Source: Demequina rhizosphaerae (GTDB lineage: Bacteria; Actinomycetota; Actinomycetes; Actinomycetales; Demequinaceae). Taken from it: a stretch of 64,000 nt of DNA. Made by a program: the position numbers and the translations under genes. Positions 45,032 to 55,160 of the stretch are shown here, in pieces. The DNA is taken from contig NZ_BBMC01000006.1 of the NCBI RefSeq assembly GCF_000971255.1, positions 62,001-126,000 of the forward strand. Reading direction: 5' to 3'. Position 1 is the stretch's first letter; each line of letters begins with the position of its first letter. The notes under the pieces are model-generated. The model had not been told where the DNA came from and made no database searches. It worked only from the letters and a program-made list of their open reading frames with translations.

Positions 45032-48000
45032 TCACTCCCTGCCGCGTCGCGCGACCAGCACGAGCGCGCCCGCGACCATGAGCAGGCCCGCGAGCCCGAG
45101 CGGCCACCAGGAGCCGAAGCCGGTGCTGCCGAGGCCTCCGGTCGGGGGCGCCGCGAACCAGTTGCGGGCCGTCACGGTCACGGCGGAGCCGGCCTCGACC
45201 GTGACGGTCGCGCTATCGGGGTCCGAACGGTCGGGCAGGACGAGCACGTCGTCCGCGCCGCCCGAGTCGGTCTCGGTCACCACGCACTCGGAGCCGGAGG
45301 CGATGGTGTCGAGCGTCGCGGTGAGCGGGTCGCCGCCGCCGAGCGACACCTCGTCGTCCCACGTGACGATCTCGCCGCCGGGCTGGTCCAGCGTGCAGAC
45401 CACGGAGAACACGAACGGGCCCGAGCCGAGCTCGTCAGCGCCGGGACCCGCGACGGTCTTCTCGATGACGAGCTCGCCCGCGTCGAACGAGTTGGTGAAG
45501 GTGACCGAGTTCTCGCCGTCCGGCACGAGCTCGACCCACCCGCCGGTGCCGTAGGTCACCGAGGAGATGTCGCCCATCGTCGACACGACCTGCGTGTCGA
45601 TCGCGCCCGCGTCGTCGAGCTCGGTGACGGTGCACTCGGCGCCCGCGGGCAGCCCCTCGATGGTCCACGTCTCGCCCGCCGAGACCTGCCCGATCATCGG
45701 CTGGCCGGATCCGTACCCGTCGCCCCAGACCTCCTCGCCCAGGAAGGTGCACTCGACGCTCATCGTGAACGGGCCGTACGCCGGCACGTTCCCGTCGGAG
45801 TCGAGCGCGTCGGACTCGACCTCCTTCGTGACCTCGAGCGCCGCGAGCTGGTAGTCGTTCGTGACGAACACCTCGTCGTCCTCGCCGACGATCGCCGTGC
45901 CGGGCACGATCGTCGTCGACGTCTGCCCGGCGTCCTCCTCGGTCACCACGCACTCGGCGCCGTACGGGATCTCGTCGGTGATCGACACGGAGTAGCCGTT
46001 GCCGGGGCCGAGCGTGTACGACTCCTCGAAGACCGTCTCGCCGTCGACGGTGCACACGACGGACACGTCGAACGCGTCGGGCGCGTAGTCGTGGCCGGGC
46101 CCGGTGATGCGCTTGCGGATCGCGAGCGTGCCGACCACGAACTCGTTGGTCGCCGTGACGGTGACCTCGTCGTCGGCGCCGATGATCACCGTCGCGGACC
46201 CCTCGTCGCCGTTCGAGGGCTGGACGTCCACGCTGTCGGCGTCGCCGTCGTCGGTCTCGGTCACCACGCACTCCGAGCCGGCGGCGATGTCCTCGATCGA
46301 GACCGAGGTGGCATCCGGGAAGGCGATCTCGACCTCGCCCTCCCACGTGACGAGCTCCCCGCCCGCCTGGTCGAGCGTGCACACGACCGAGAACACGAAC
46401 GTCTCCTCGATGATGGTCTCCCCGCCGCCGGTCACGACCTTGTCGATGGTGAGGTCGCCCACGTCGTACGCGTTGGTGACGAGCGCGGTGTTGTCCCCGT
46501 CGGCCTCGGGCACGAGCATGAGCGTGCCGCTGTCGCCGTCGTTCTCGACCGGGTCGTCGTCGCCGGCGGTCGTGGTGACGGTGACCGTCGCGGCGCCCGA
46601 CGTGCCCGTCTCCGTCACGGTGCACTCGGCGCCGGCGGGCAGCCCGTCGACGGCGAAGGTCTCGCCGTCGCTCAGGGTCGCGTCCATGGGGTTGTCCGCG
46701 TCGTAGCCGGTTCCCCACACCTCCTCGCCGAGGAAGGTGCAGCGCACCTCGATGTCGAACGGCCCGTACTCGAGGGGGTTGCCGTCGGCGTCGACCGCGT
46801 CGGACTCGACGGCCTTGGTGACCTCGAGCCCGGCCAGGTCGTACGTGTTGACGAGCGTCACCCGGCCGAGCGGCTCGTCGTCCTCGCGTCCGACGATGCC
46901 GGTGGTCACCTCGGAGGACGTCTCGCCCGCGCCGGTCTCGGTCATCGTGCACTCGGCGCCGTACGGCAGGTCCTCGATGGTGACGACCTCGCCCACGGGC
47001 AGGGTGAGGGTCTCGTCGTAGACCGTCTCGTCGAGGGAGGTGCAGACCACGTTCACGGTCACCTCGTCGGGAGCGAACTCGGCGCCGTCGCCGGTGACCT
47101 CCTTGAGCAGCTCGATGGGCCCGGTCGCGAGCGCGACGCCCACCCGGTTGCCCTCGGTCGGCAGCAGCTCGCCGCCCGCGGAGGTGACTCCGCCGGTCGC
47201 GACCGAGTTGTACGCGACGGTGTCGGCGCCCGGGGTGTCGGACAGCGCGGGGGTCTGCGTCTGCATGTCGAGGGTGATGTACTCGCCCGGCTGGAGCGGC
47301 TCCTCGAAGACGATGTCGTACTGCAGCGCGGTGACCGTCTCGAGGTCCGCGATGTCGTCGATCGGCACCCAGTCGCCGTCGGGGCACGGCGTGTTCGGGG
47401 TGAGGTCGTCCGTGCAGATCGGGTCGTCGGTGGTGCCGTACACCTCGACCGTGGCGGCGGGGCCCGCGTAGGCCACGAGCGCGTCGACGAGGATGGGGTC
47501 CCACTGCGAGCCGCGGTCCGTGGTGTTGATCGCGCCGGTGTCGCCGACCGTCGGCAGGAGGTCGATCGCGACCACGCGGTCGAGCGGCACGGTGCCCGTG
47601 TTCTGGAGCAGCATCCGCCAGGTCTCGGTGTCCCCGGGCGCGGTGATGGGCGTGCAGTTCGGACCGTAGAAGTCCTCCAGGTACGGCTCGCAGTCGGCCG
47701 GCTCGACGCCGAGGAAGTCGTCGTCCGCCTTGACCAGCTTGCCGGACCGCAGCGCCCCGGCGATGCCGAGCTCGACCGTGGTGTCGGCCTGGCACTCGCC
47801 CGTCTCCTCATCGAACGTGCCGTCGCACTCGTCGAAGGGACGCTCGCCGACGATGCCGAAGCTGTTCGTCATCGGCACCTCGGCGGCGACGCCGGGCCGC
47901 GGGAACAGCGTGATGGTGATCGTGTAGGTCTGTCCCACCTCGAGGACCGTGCCCGGCGGGAACGTGAACGCGATCTCGGAGCCGTCGCCGGACACCGTCG

Positions 48001-51000
48001 CGGTGACGTCGGCGGGGTCCGTCGGCATCGGCAGCCCGGTCGCCGGGTCGGGGGCCGCGCCGGTCAGACCGTAGGAGTACGGGTCGTCGTCGCCGAGCGC
48101 GAACTCGAGCATCGGGCCGTCCTCGTCCGTGGGGAGGCGGTCCGTGATGACGGGATCGATGATCGGCCAGTCGCCCGTGTTGGTGATCGTGAGGACGAAG
48201 TCGGTGGTGCTGCCGGGCGGGATCGTGCCCGTCGGGTCCTTCTCCACGGACACGGCGGTGGTCGCATGCTCGTACAGCACGGAAGCGGTGTCGTCCTCGG
48301 ACTGGACGGTGATGAGCGGGTTGCCGCTCGTGTCCTCGAGGTACGAGCTCACGATGCCGTCGATCGTGTTGGTCGAGCGGCCCGGCTCGGTCTCGCCGGG
48401 TGCCGGGTCGTTGCCCTCCATGTCGGTGGGCACCTCGCCGCCGGTGAGCAGCTCGTCGCGCCGCTGCACGACGATGGGGATCTGCTGGTTCGGCGCCTCC
48501 GAGTTCTCCCACTGGGTGCCGTCCTCGCGCGTGTAGATGACGCGGATGCCCTGGACGTCCTCCGGGTCGACCCCCGTGGGGAGCGCAGGGAGGGGGCCGG
48601 GCTCGCCTTCCACCCAGTCGGCCCCGGTCACCACGACGTCGCCGTCCACCTCGGTGAACGTGCCCCCGGTGAGCACGTCGATCTGCACCTGGTCGATCGG
48701 ATCGTCGAAGGAGAAGTCGCCGAAGCCGACGAACTCGTACGCGTTCCAGAAGGTCTCGTCCGTGTCCCGGATCTGCAGCATGCCGATGCGGGCGGAACCG
48801 GTGGGGTGCGCCGTCAGCAGCATCCCGAACGGGCTCTGGTCGGGTTCGGTCTGCGAGAAGCCGTCCTGGGTCCAGTCGCTGCCGTCCAGCGGGCCGAACT
48901 GCTTCTCGACCGTGAGGCCCAGGTCGAGTCCGGTGATGTCGATGGTCGCGGTGTCGTCCACCGTGGGCGGGTCGGGCTGGACCTCGGGGTCGCGGCCCGC
49001 ATCGTCCACCGTCGCGGTCGCGCCGTTGGGGATGGTGAGGACGTCGGGCTCGATCGGCGCGACGATGTCCTCGCCTGTGGTGCGGTTGGTTGCGCGCAGC
49101 TGCAGGTCGAACACGAGCACCGCCTGCGCGTCGGGCTCGATGCGGCCCTCGTAGTCGATCGACAGCCCCACGACGTCGAGCAGGTCCGCCCGCGCGAGGT
49201 CCGTGAGCGGCGTGACGTCGTCCGGGTCGCCCGGCGTCGACGAGATCACCGTCGTGGTGTCCGCGACTCCGTCGCCGTTGCTGTCGACGTCGAGCGTCAT
49301 GGTCCACGACTCGGTGCCGTCGGGCACCTCCATGCTCACGAAGCCGGTGAGGTTGAAGAAGTCGAACGGGCTGGTGCCCGCGGAGCTGGGGTCCTCCAGT
49401 ACGAGGTGGTCGATGCGGGCCTGCGTGAGGTTGTCCGCCGTCAGGGTGACGCGGCCCGACGGGTAGTCCTCGGGCGCCGTGCCCGCTGGCGGGTCGCCGA
49501 GCGGTCCGCCGGTCCACTGCTTGTCGAGGCCCACGTTGAGCGGCACGTCGACGATCGCGATGACGTCCGAGTCCTCGTCCGTGTAGGTCTCGTCGTCGAT
49601 CACCGCGGTGGCGCCCGCGTCATCCCGGATGAGCGCCTCGCCGTCGGCCGGGTCGCCCTCGTTGTAGGAGTCGTGGCCGGTGACCGGGGTGCCGTCCGAG
49701 CGGCGGTCGTCGCGGATCTGGAAGTTGAGGGTGATGGGACGAGACTCGTCGAAGGTGCGCGCGACACCGGAACCGGCCGGGGGCGCCGTCGGGTCGGTGG
49801 TGGTGAGACGTGCCGATCCCTCGACGAACACGAGCCGCACGCCGATCGTGTCGGCCTGCTCCGCGGCGGTCAGGGTGTACCCCGGGAAGGTGCCGTCGCA
49901 CGCGTCGGGGCACGGGTCGTTGGTGGCGTCGACCCAGCCCTGTCCCTCGCGGTAGAGCTCGACCGCCTGGACCTGGTCCCACTGGATGAGGGGGTCCGTG
50001 GCGGTGGTGATCGGGTCGATCGAGACGAGGTCGAAGGCCTCGTAGAAGGACTCCGCGATCGGCGTGCCCGCCGGGTCGGGGATGTCCGAGATGGTCATCG
50101 AGTCGACGCCCGAGACGCCGCCGGTGCCCCACAGGAGCTCGGCCTGGATGATGTCGCCGGTGCGCGCCGCGACCACCTGCTGGATGATGTCCTTCTCGAC
50201 GTACTCCCCGGTGCCGCCGTTGCCGTTGCCGCCGGAGTCCGGGTCGATCGGCAGGATCTCGACCTCGTCGCAGCCCTCGTCGGACAGGGCCGGGTCGGTC
50301 AGCTCGGAGTCGGCGCCCGCGGTGGCGCAGTTCTCGATGACGAGGGGCTCGTCCCCGATGTAGTCCTCGGCGAGCTCGAAGACGATGTTGGGCTGCACCG
50401 TGGTGCCGGGCGGGAAGCCCGTCTCCGAGGTCGAGTCGTAGACGAACTGGAGGCCGCCGATGTCGTCCGGCCACGGCCCGGAGTAGGACCACGTCGTCGG
50501 GCCCGTGATCGGGCCCGCGAGGGTCTCCCACGAGTCGCCGTCCCAGTAGTTGACGGTGAGCGTGCTGTTCGCGAGCACCGCGACCGACGCGATCTCGGTG
50601 GGGTCGAAGGCGTCCCAGAACTCGCTCGGCAGCACCGGGGTGTCGTCCGTCGCGCTCGTCGCCGGCGGGTCCTGGACCACGATCTGGTCGGCGCCGACCG
50701 TGGTCGCGTCGTCGGGGAACGGCACCTCCGTGGGCGCGGTGGTGGTGCCGCCCGGCAGGGTCGCGACGATCCACTCTCCCGCGTTGCCGAAGATGGCGCC
50801 GGGGATGAGGTTCTTGCCCTGCGTGGCGTCGAGCAGCGCGAGGAAGGTCGAGAAGTCGTCATCGGCCTCGTCGGTCCCCGACACGTCCGACGGGGAGGTG
50901 CCCTCGACCCCCACGGTGTCGTCGTGCTGGGTGAGCTCGTTCGGGTCGTCGGGGTCGGTGCCGAGCGTGACGTCGACGGTCGCGGTGGCGTCGGGCGGGA

Positions 51001-52372
51001 TGGTGCCCTCGAAGTCGATCGTGAACCGCTCGACCTCGCATCCGGCGGCGGGGTCCGGCGGCACGGCGCCGTCCGCGAAGGACGTCGGGCCGTCGGTGCC
51101 GCCGCCCACGCACTCATAGGTGATGGTCGCGGACGTCGCCCCGGCGGGCCACACGGGCGCCGAGGGGAAGCCCTCGAACGACATCGAGTCGTCGAAGCCC
51201 GGCGTGCCGTCCGCCGGCTCGGTGAGGCTGAGGTGCGCGAGGTCCTCGGTCCACGTGTTCGTCCCGGTGAGCTCGGCGTTGAACTCGCTGCCGTGGGGCG
51301 CGCTGTCGGGGGTGACCGTCTTGCCGGCCTCGACGGACGGCACGTTGGGCAGCAGCGTGTAGGTGTCGTCGGCGTTCGCGGACGCCGTCGCATCGTCCCG
51401 CGAGACCTCGCTCGTCGCGGTGTTCGTCACGGGGATCGCGGTGTCGACGGCGCCGTTGTCGCGCTGCTCGAGACCCGCGGTGATGGTCGCGGAGGAGCCC
51501 GGCTGGATGAGGCCGCCCGTCGAGCTCGAGTAGGTGACGCGGAAGCCGCCGACGTTGCTCGTGTCCGCGGGGATGTCGGTGACGGGCACCCAGGCGCCGT
51601 CGATGTAGAGCTCGAGCTGCGCCTGGTCGGCGTCGGCCGGGTACGGCGGCCCGTAGTCGAGCGAGGTCAGCGTGAAGTAGTCGAACGTGCCGCCCGCCGC
51701 CGCGGGGTCCTCCGGGTCCTGGACCACCAGCTCGGTGACGCCCTCGTCGGAGGTGTTGGTGGCGGTGAGCGAGAAGCTCGCGTCCGCCCCCGGCTCGGCC
51801 AGCGCCGAGGTCGGATCGTCGAACGCCTTGGTGATGTCGGTCGTGAGGTCCAGGGGCACGTTCGGCGTGACGGTGGCGGTATCGGTGACGTCGTCGGTGT
51901 CCGGGTTCGTCGCCGTGAAGAGCGCCTCGTTGGTGAGCGGCACGCCGTCGGCGGAGTACGGCAGATCGTCCACCACGACGGTGATGATGATCTCCGCGGT
52001 GTTGCCCGCGGCCATGCCCTGCGAGTCCGCCGGGTCCGTGATCGGGTCCGTGAACGTCACGTTGACGGTCTGGCCGTCGATCGACGACGTGAATCCGGAG
52101 TTCGTGGTGACGGAGACGTTGATGGGGGTGAGCCCGTCGGGGATCTGGTCGATCACCTGCGCGTTGGTGCAGCCCTGCGCGAACGTCGTGCACTGGATGT
52201 TGATGTTGAAGTCGAACGTCTGGCCCGGGACCACCTCGGTCTCGCTGGCGGTCTTGGTGATCGACAGCTGCGCGGCCGGCTCGGCGGAGGCGACGGTGGC
52301 GCCCGCGACGATCCCGAGGCTCGCGAGCAGGAGCACGAGAAGAGCAGACAATCCCCGTCGCCGTGTGGGCAC
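45032..52372 (-). CDS. Giant cell-wall-anchored surface protein with DUF11-like and DUF5979 repeats
   Basis: 2,446 residues. Signal peptide LSALLVLLLASLGIVAGATVASAEP; then about 1,700 residues of beta-sandwich modules of DUF11/conserved-repeat type (AAQLSITKTASETEVVPGQTFDFNI, VSVEKDPTGTIPPGSTTDFVLTITNTGDWP); then six modules of about 110 residues each of DUF5979 type in the order A-B-C-A-B-C, marked by LEVTKAVESDAVDADGNP and LEVTKEVESDALDSDGNV. The C terminus has LGSTG, a hydrophobic helix and ARRGRE, a sortase-type wall signal. GTG at 52372 with AGGAGGTCAC upstream. A likely adhesin or stalk; no ligand can be named. No sortase gene in the window. Confidence 0.9.
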   Translation of the reverse strand: MPTRRRGLSALLVLLLASLGIVAGATVASAEPAAQLSITKTASETEVVPGQTFDFNINIQCTTFAQGCTNAQVIDQIPDGLTPINVSVTTNSGFTSSIDGQTVNVTFTDPITDPADSQGMAAGNTAEIIITVVVDDLPYSADGVPLTNEALFTATNPDTDDVTDTATVTPNVPLDLTTDITKAFDDPTSALAEPGADASFSLTATNTSDEGVTELVVQDPEDPAAAGGTFDYFTLTSLDYGPPYPADADQAQLELYIDGAWVPVTDIPADTSNVGGFRVTYSSSTGGLIQPGSSATITAGLEQRDNGAVDTAIPVTNTATSEVSRDDATASANADDTYTLLPNVPSVEAGKTVTPDSAPHGSEFNAELTGTNTWTEDLAHLSLTEPADGTPGFDDSMSFEGFPSAPVWPAGATSATITYECVGGGTDGPTSFADGAVPPDPAAGCEVERFTIDFEGTIPPDATATVDVTLGTDPDDPNELTQHDDTVGVEGTSPSDVSGTDEADDDFSTFLALLDATQGKNLIPGAIFGNAGEWIVATLPGGTTTAPTEVPFPDDATTVGADQIVVQDPPATSATDDTPVLPSEFWDAFDPTEIASVAVLANSTLTVNYWDGDSWETLAGPITGPTTWSYSGPWPDDIGGLQFVYDSTSETGFPPGTTVQPNIVFELAEDYIGDEPLVIENCATAGADSELTDPALSDEGCDEVEILPIDPDSGGNGNGGTGEYVEKDIIQQVVAARTGDIIQAELLWGTGGVSGVDSMTISDIPDPAGTPIAESFYEAFDLVSIDPITTATDPLIQWDQVQAVELYREGQGWVDATNDPCPDACDGTFPGYTLTAAEQADTIGVRLVFVEGSARLTTTDPTAPPAGSGVARTFDESRPITLNFQIRDDRRSDGTPVTGHDSYNEGDPADGEALIRDDAGATAVIDDETYTDEDSDVIAIVDVPLNVGLDKQWTGGPLGDPPAGTAPEDYPSGRVTLTADNLTQARIDHLVLEDPSSAGTSPFDFFNLTGFVSMEVPDGTESWTMTLDVDSNGDGVADTTTVISSTPGDPDDVTPLTDLARADLLDVVGLSIDYEGRIEPDAQAVLVFDLQLRATNRTTGEDIVAPIEPDVLTIPNGATATVDDAGRDPEVQPDPPTVDDTATIDITGLDLGLTVEKQFGPLDGSDWTQDGFSQTEPDQSPFGMLLTAHPTGSARIGMLQIRDTDETFWNAYEFVGFGDFSFDDPIDQVQIDVLTGGTFTEVDGDVVVTGADWVEGEPGPLPALPTGVDPEDVQGIRVIYTREDGTQWENSEAPNQQIPIVVQRRDELLTGGEVPTDMEGNDPAPGETEPGRSTNTIDGIVSSYLEDTSGNPLITVQSEDDTASVLYEHATTAVSVEKDPTGTIPPGSTTDFVLTITNTGDWPIIDPVITDRLPTDEDGPMLEFALGDDDPYSYGLTGAAPDPATGLPMPTDPADVTATVSGDGSEIAFTFPPGTVLEVGQTYTITITLFPRPGVAAEVPMTNSFGIVGERPFDECDGTFDEETGECQADTTVELGIAGALRSGKLVKADDDFLGVEPADCEPYLEDFYGPNCTPITAPGDTETWRMLLQNTGTVPLDRVVAIDLLPTVGDTGAINTTDRGSQWDPILVDALVAYAGPAATVEVYGTTDDPICTDDLTPNTPCPDGDWVPIDDIADLETVTALQYDIVFEEPLQPGEYITLDMQTQTPALSDTPGADTVAYNSVATGGVTSAGGELLPTEGNRVGVALATGPIELLKEVTGDGAEFAPDEVTVNVVCTSLDETVYDETLTLPVGEVVTIEDLPYGAECTMTETGAGETSSEVTTGIVGREDDEPLGRVTLVNTYDLAGLEVTKAVESDAVDADGNPLEYGPFDIEVRCTFLGEEVWGTGYDADNPMDATLSDGETFAVDGLPAGAECTVTETGTSGAATVTVTTTAGDDDPVENDGDSGTLMLVPEADGDNTALVTNAYDVGDLTIDKVVTGGGETIIEETFVFSVVCTLDQAGGELVTWEGEVEIAFPDATSVSIEDIAAGSECVVTETDDGDADSVDVQPSNGDEGSATVIIGADDEVTVTATNEFVVGTLAIRKRITGPGHDYAPDAFDVSVVCTVDGETVFEESYTLGPGNGYSVSITDEIPYGAECVVTEEDAGQTSTTIVPGTAIVGEDDEVFVTNDYQLAALEVTKEVESDALDSDGNVPAYGPFTMSVECTFLGEEVWGDGYGSGQPMIGQVSAGETWTIEGLPAGAECTVTELDDAGAIDTQVVSTMGDISSVTYGTGGWVELVPDGENSVTFTNSFDAGELVIEKTVAGPGADELGSGPFVFSVVCTLDQPGGEIVTWDDEVSLGGGDPLTATLDTIASGSECVVTETDSGGADDVLVLPDRSDPDSATVTVEAGSAVTVTARNWFAAPPTGGLGSTGFGSWWPLGLAGLLMVAGALVLVARRGRE

Positions 52373-52507
52373 GTGACCTCCTCGAGCGATGTCGTCGCCG
52401 CACCCACGGGCGCGAGCGCACCTTTCGTCACGTTAACCCCATCTGTCACATCTTGCGAGGGTTGTGCCCGAATCGTGCTCCAGGGCCCGGGATGGGAGCA
52501 TTTCCTG

Positions 52508-53779
52508 GTGCTCGACAACTACCGCGCGATCCTCGCGCACCCCGGGGCGAAGGCCTTCGCCGCCGCCGGCCTGCTGGCCCGCCTGCCGATCTCGATGTTC
52601 AACATCTCGGTGATCCTCATGGTGCAGCTCCAGTACGACAGCTACGCCATGGCCGGCCGCGTCGCCGCCGTCGGCACGCTCGTGTGGGCCGCGCAGACCG
52701 TCCCCACCGCGCGGCTCGTCGACCGCATCGGCCAGCGCCGCGCCATGATCCCGCTCACGGCGGTCTTCGTCCTCGGCGCGGTGCTCGCGATCGTCACGGC
52801 GATGTCCCACGGCCCGGAGTGGCTGCTGTGGATCGCCGTCGCGATCGCATCGATCCAGGGACCGCTCGGCTCGCTCACCCGCGCGCGCTGGTCCCACCTG
52901 CTCGAGTCCGACCGCGACATCCACACCGCCTTCTCCCTCGAGGGCGCGCTCGACGAGGTGCTCTTCGTCTCCGGCCCCGCGCTCGCGACCATCCTCGCGA
53001 CGCTCGTGTGGCCGCCACTGGGCGTCGTCGTGTGCCTCGCCGGGCTCGTCGTGGGGATGACGATCCTGCTCGCGCAGACCGGCACCGAGCCGGAGCCGCG
53101 CGCGGGCGGCTCGGCGGGCTCGCTCGGCCTGCGGCTGCCGGCCGCGGTCATCGCGGTCTCGCTGGTGACGATCGGCATCGGCGCGATGTTCGGCGCCTTC
53201 GACATCTCGGTGGTGGCGTTCGCGGACGAGGCTGGCCGCCAGACCCTGTCGGGCGTCGTCATCGCGATCGTGTCCGCGGGCTCGCTGCTGGGCGGCCTCT
53301 TCTACGGCTCGCGCCACTGGCGTGCCCCCCTGTGGCAGCGCACGGTGCTCACGGCGCTGCTCATGACGGTCGGCTTCGGCGCGCTCGCGTTCGCGCCGAA
53401 CGTCTGGTGGCTCGCGGGTCTCGGCCTGCTGGCCGGCCTCACGATCGCGCCGACGCTCACCAACGCCGACACGGTGGTGCAGCGCGTCGTGCGCCGCGAC
53501 CAGATCACCGAGGGCATGGCGTGGTTGCGCATCGGCATGGGCGTCGGCGTCGCCTTCGGCGCGTGGCTCGCGGGCGGGCTCATCGAGACCAGCGGCGCGC
53601 GCGCCGGGCTCGGGATGGGCGCCGCGGGGGCGGGCCTGGCGCTCGTCCTCGTGCTCGCGAGCGCGGGCGTCCTGCGCCGCAGCACCGAGCGCGGAGACGC
53701 CGCGCACCTGCCCGACGCACCCCCGCCGTCGGAGCGCGAGGAGCCCGTCGAGCAGCCTCCGACGCCGCCCCACATGTGA
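52508..53779 (+). CDS. MFS transporter
   Basis: A 423-residue twelve-helix transporter of the major facilitator superfamily. MFNISVILMVQLQYDSYAMAGRVAAVGTLVWAAQTVPTARLVDRIGQRRAMIPL contains the loop 2-3 motif (variant of GxLaDrxGrR), and later helices show SAGSLLGGLFYGSR. The sequence style is that of the ysxL/YjiJ-like actinobacterial exporters rather than sugar porters; substrate unknown. I chose the GTG at 52508 because the conserved region begins there and GGGAG precedes it; a long open frame continues upstream only as antisense shadow of the giant gene. C-terminal 35 residues are Pro/Glu rich. Confidence 0.86.
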   Translation: MLDNYRAILAHPGAKAFAAAGLLARLPISMFNISVILMVQLQYDSYAMAGRVAAVGTLVWAAQTVPTARLVDRIGQRRAMIPLTAVFVLGAVLAIVTAMSHGPEWLLWIAVAIASIQGPLGSLTRARWSHLLESDRDIHTAFSLEGALDEVLFVSGPALATILATLVWPPLGVVVCLAGLVVGMTILLAQTGTEPEPRAGGSAGSLGLRLPAAVIAVSLVTIGIGAMFGAFDISVVAFADEAGRQTLSGVVIAIVSAGSLLGGLFYGSRHWRAPLWQRTVLTALLMTVGFGALAFAPNVWWLAGLGLLAGLTIAPTLTNADTVVQRVVRRDQITEGMAWLRIGMGVGVAFGAWLAGGLIETSGARAGLGMGAAGAGLALVLVLASAGVLRRSTERGDAAHLPDAPPPSEREEPVEQPPTPPHM

Positions 53780-53804
53780 TCCGTTACCGCGTGCCGGAAA
53801 CGAC

Positions 53805-53818
53805 GGGACCTAGGTCCC
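53805..53818. promoter_or_regulatory. 14-bp perfect palindrome GGGACCTAGGTCCC (DevR/DosR-box-like)
   Basis: The palindrome lies 25 bp after the MFS stop and 215 bp before the VanZ/RDD gene. Its form, GGGAC-N4-GTCCC, matches the core of the mycobacterial DosR/DevR box. The 253-bp gap 53780-54032 otherwise contains no gene I can support; an open frame from the ATG at 53871 has no recognisable features. Confidence 0.4.
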
Positions 53819-54032
53819 CTCCCCGGTGCGCGGCGGCCGGATACCGTCGTAGACACAAGGTTTTCGCGATGGCACAGCAGCCATCCGATAGATCGTGGCT
53901 CGGGCGTCCATCCGGGGACTTGGCCGCCCGAGCCGCACCCCTTCCGTGCGCCGGCGTTCCGCTCCCTCCCCCTGGGACGCCGGCGCCGGATATTCCCCTC
54001 CACCAGGCGCATCGCCGCCCTAGGGTGGAAGC

Positions 54033-55160
54033 ATGGGTCCGGACCTCCACGTCGACACCCTCGTCACCGCGGTGCTCACGGTCGCCCTCCTGCCCCTCGC
54101 CGCGCTGCCCGCGCTGGGCGTCGTCGTGCGCCGCTACGGCCGGCTCGCCGGGTGGCCGCTGCTCGCGGCGCTGGGGCTGCTCGCCTCCGCGAGCGCGCTC
54201 GCCGCCTTCACCGTGTTCCCGCTCCCGCGGCCGGGCCAGCTCGTGTGCGACGGCGGCTCCGTCGTGGCCGGCTGGCAGCTGCTCCCCCTCGGCTCGATCC
54301 TGCCGATCGTGGGCGACATCGGCGAGGTCGGGCTCGTGTCCGCGCTCACGGGCTTCGCCTTCCTCCAGGTCTTCCTCAACGTCGTCCTGTTCGCGCCGTT
54401 CGGCTTCTTCCTCCACCAGGTGACCCGGTGGCGGCTCGCGACGGTGGTGGCGGCGTCCGCGGGCACCTCGATCCTCATCGAGCTCGCGCAGGGCACCGGC
54501 GTGTTCGGCCTCTACCCGTGCCCGTACCGGATGCTCGACGTCGACGACGTCCTCGTCAACACGCTCGGCGGCGCGCTCGGCGCGCTGCTGTCCCGCGCGG
54601 TCGCGAGCCGCGCGTTCGCGAACCCCGTCCCGGTCCCCGACCTGGCCCCGCCCAGCGCGCCGCGGCGGGCCTTCGCGCTCGTCGTCGACCTGCTCGCGGT
54701 CACGACGGTGTCGTTCGCCGCGACCGTCGTCATCGTCGTGTCGCTCGCGGACGGCGGGTCGCTCAGCGCCGCGCAGGAGCGGATCGACCATCCCGTGATC
54801 TCGATCGCGATCAACCTCGCCGCGGGCGTCGCCGTGGTGCTCATCCCGTCGCTGCTCGCGCGCGACGCGACCACGCCCGGCCAGCTGCTGCTCAACATCG
54901 CGCCGGTCGACGTCGACCACGGGGGGCGCCCCCACGGCGGCCGGCTGGCGACGCGCTGGGCCGTGCGGTGGGTGCCGTGGGCGATCATCCCGTCGCTCCT
55001 GCCGGTGCTGCTCGTCGGCGAGCTGCTGTCGGTGCTCGCCCGCCGCGACCGCCGCTCGCTCAGCGACCTCGCGTCGGGGACGGCGATGCGGTCGCGCCCG
55101 GCGCTCGCGGCCGCCCGGGCGGGTGCGCCGCGGGACGATGCGGTGGAGGACCCGGCCTAG
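54033..55160 (+). CDS. VanZ-like and RDD-domain membrane protein
   Basis: A 375-residue membrane protein made of two known modules. The N-terminal VanZ-like part has five helices with FTVFPLP...., FLNVVLFAPFGFFLHQVTRWRLATVVAASAGTSILIELAQ and RMLDVDDVLVNTLGGALGALL, the family's D-D-x-x-x-N-x-x-G core. The C-terminal RDD part (RRAFALVVDLLAVTTVSF..., ATTPGQLLLNIAPVD..., RRSLSDLASGTAM) contains the Arg and Asp residues that name it. VanZ relatives are linked to glycopeptide tolerance or envelope lipid handling, but this fusion's job is unknown. ATG at 54033. Confidence 0.88.
   Translation: MGPDLHVDTLVTAVLTVALLPLAALPALGVVVRRYGRLAGWPLLAALGLLASASALAAFTVFPLPRPGQLVCDGGSVVAGWQLLPLGSILPIVGDIGEVGLVSALTGFAFLQVFLNVVLFAPFGFFLHQVTRWRLATVVAASAGTSILIELAQGTGVFGLYPCPYRMLDVDDVLVNTLGGALGALLSRAVASRAFANPVPVPDLAPPSAPRRAFALVVDLLAVTTVSFAATVVIVVSLADGGSLSAAQERIDHPVISIAINLAAGVAVVLIPSLLARDATTPGQLLLNIAPVDVDHGGRPHGGRLATRWAVRWVPWAIIPSLLPVLLVGELLSVLARRDRRSLSDLASGTAMRSRPALAAARAGAPRDDAVEDPA

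Noticed and set aside
46091..53779. A 2,562-codon open frame on plus covering the surface-protein gene
   Set aside because: Only its last 423 codons (from 52508, the MFS transporter) are real. The rest is antisense to the giant protein, is dominated by Arg, Gly, Val and Asp, and arises from the extreme GC content.
53871..54032. Possible small gene starting MAQQPSDRSW
   Set aside because: It has no Shine-Dalgarno, runs out of frame into the VanZ/RDD gene and shows no recognisable feature.
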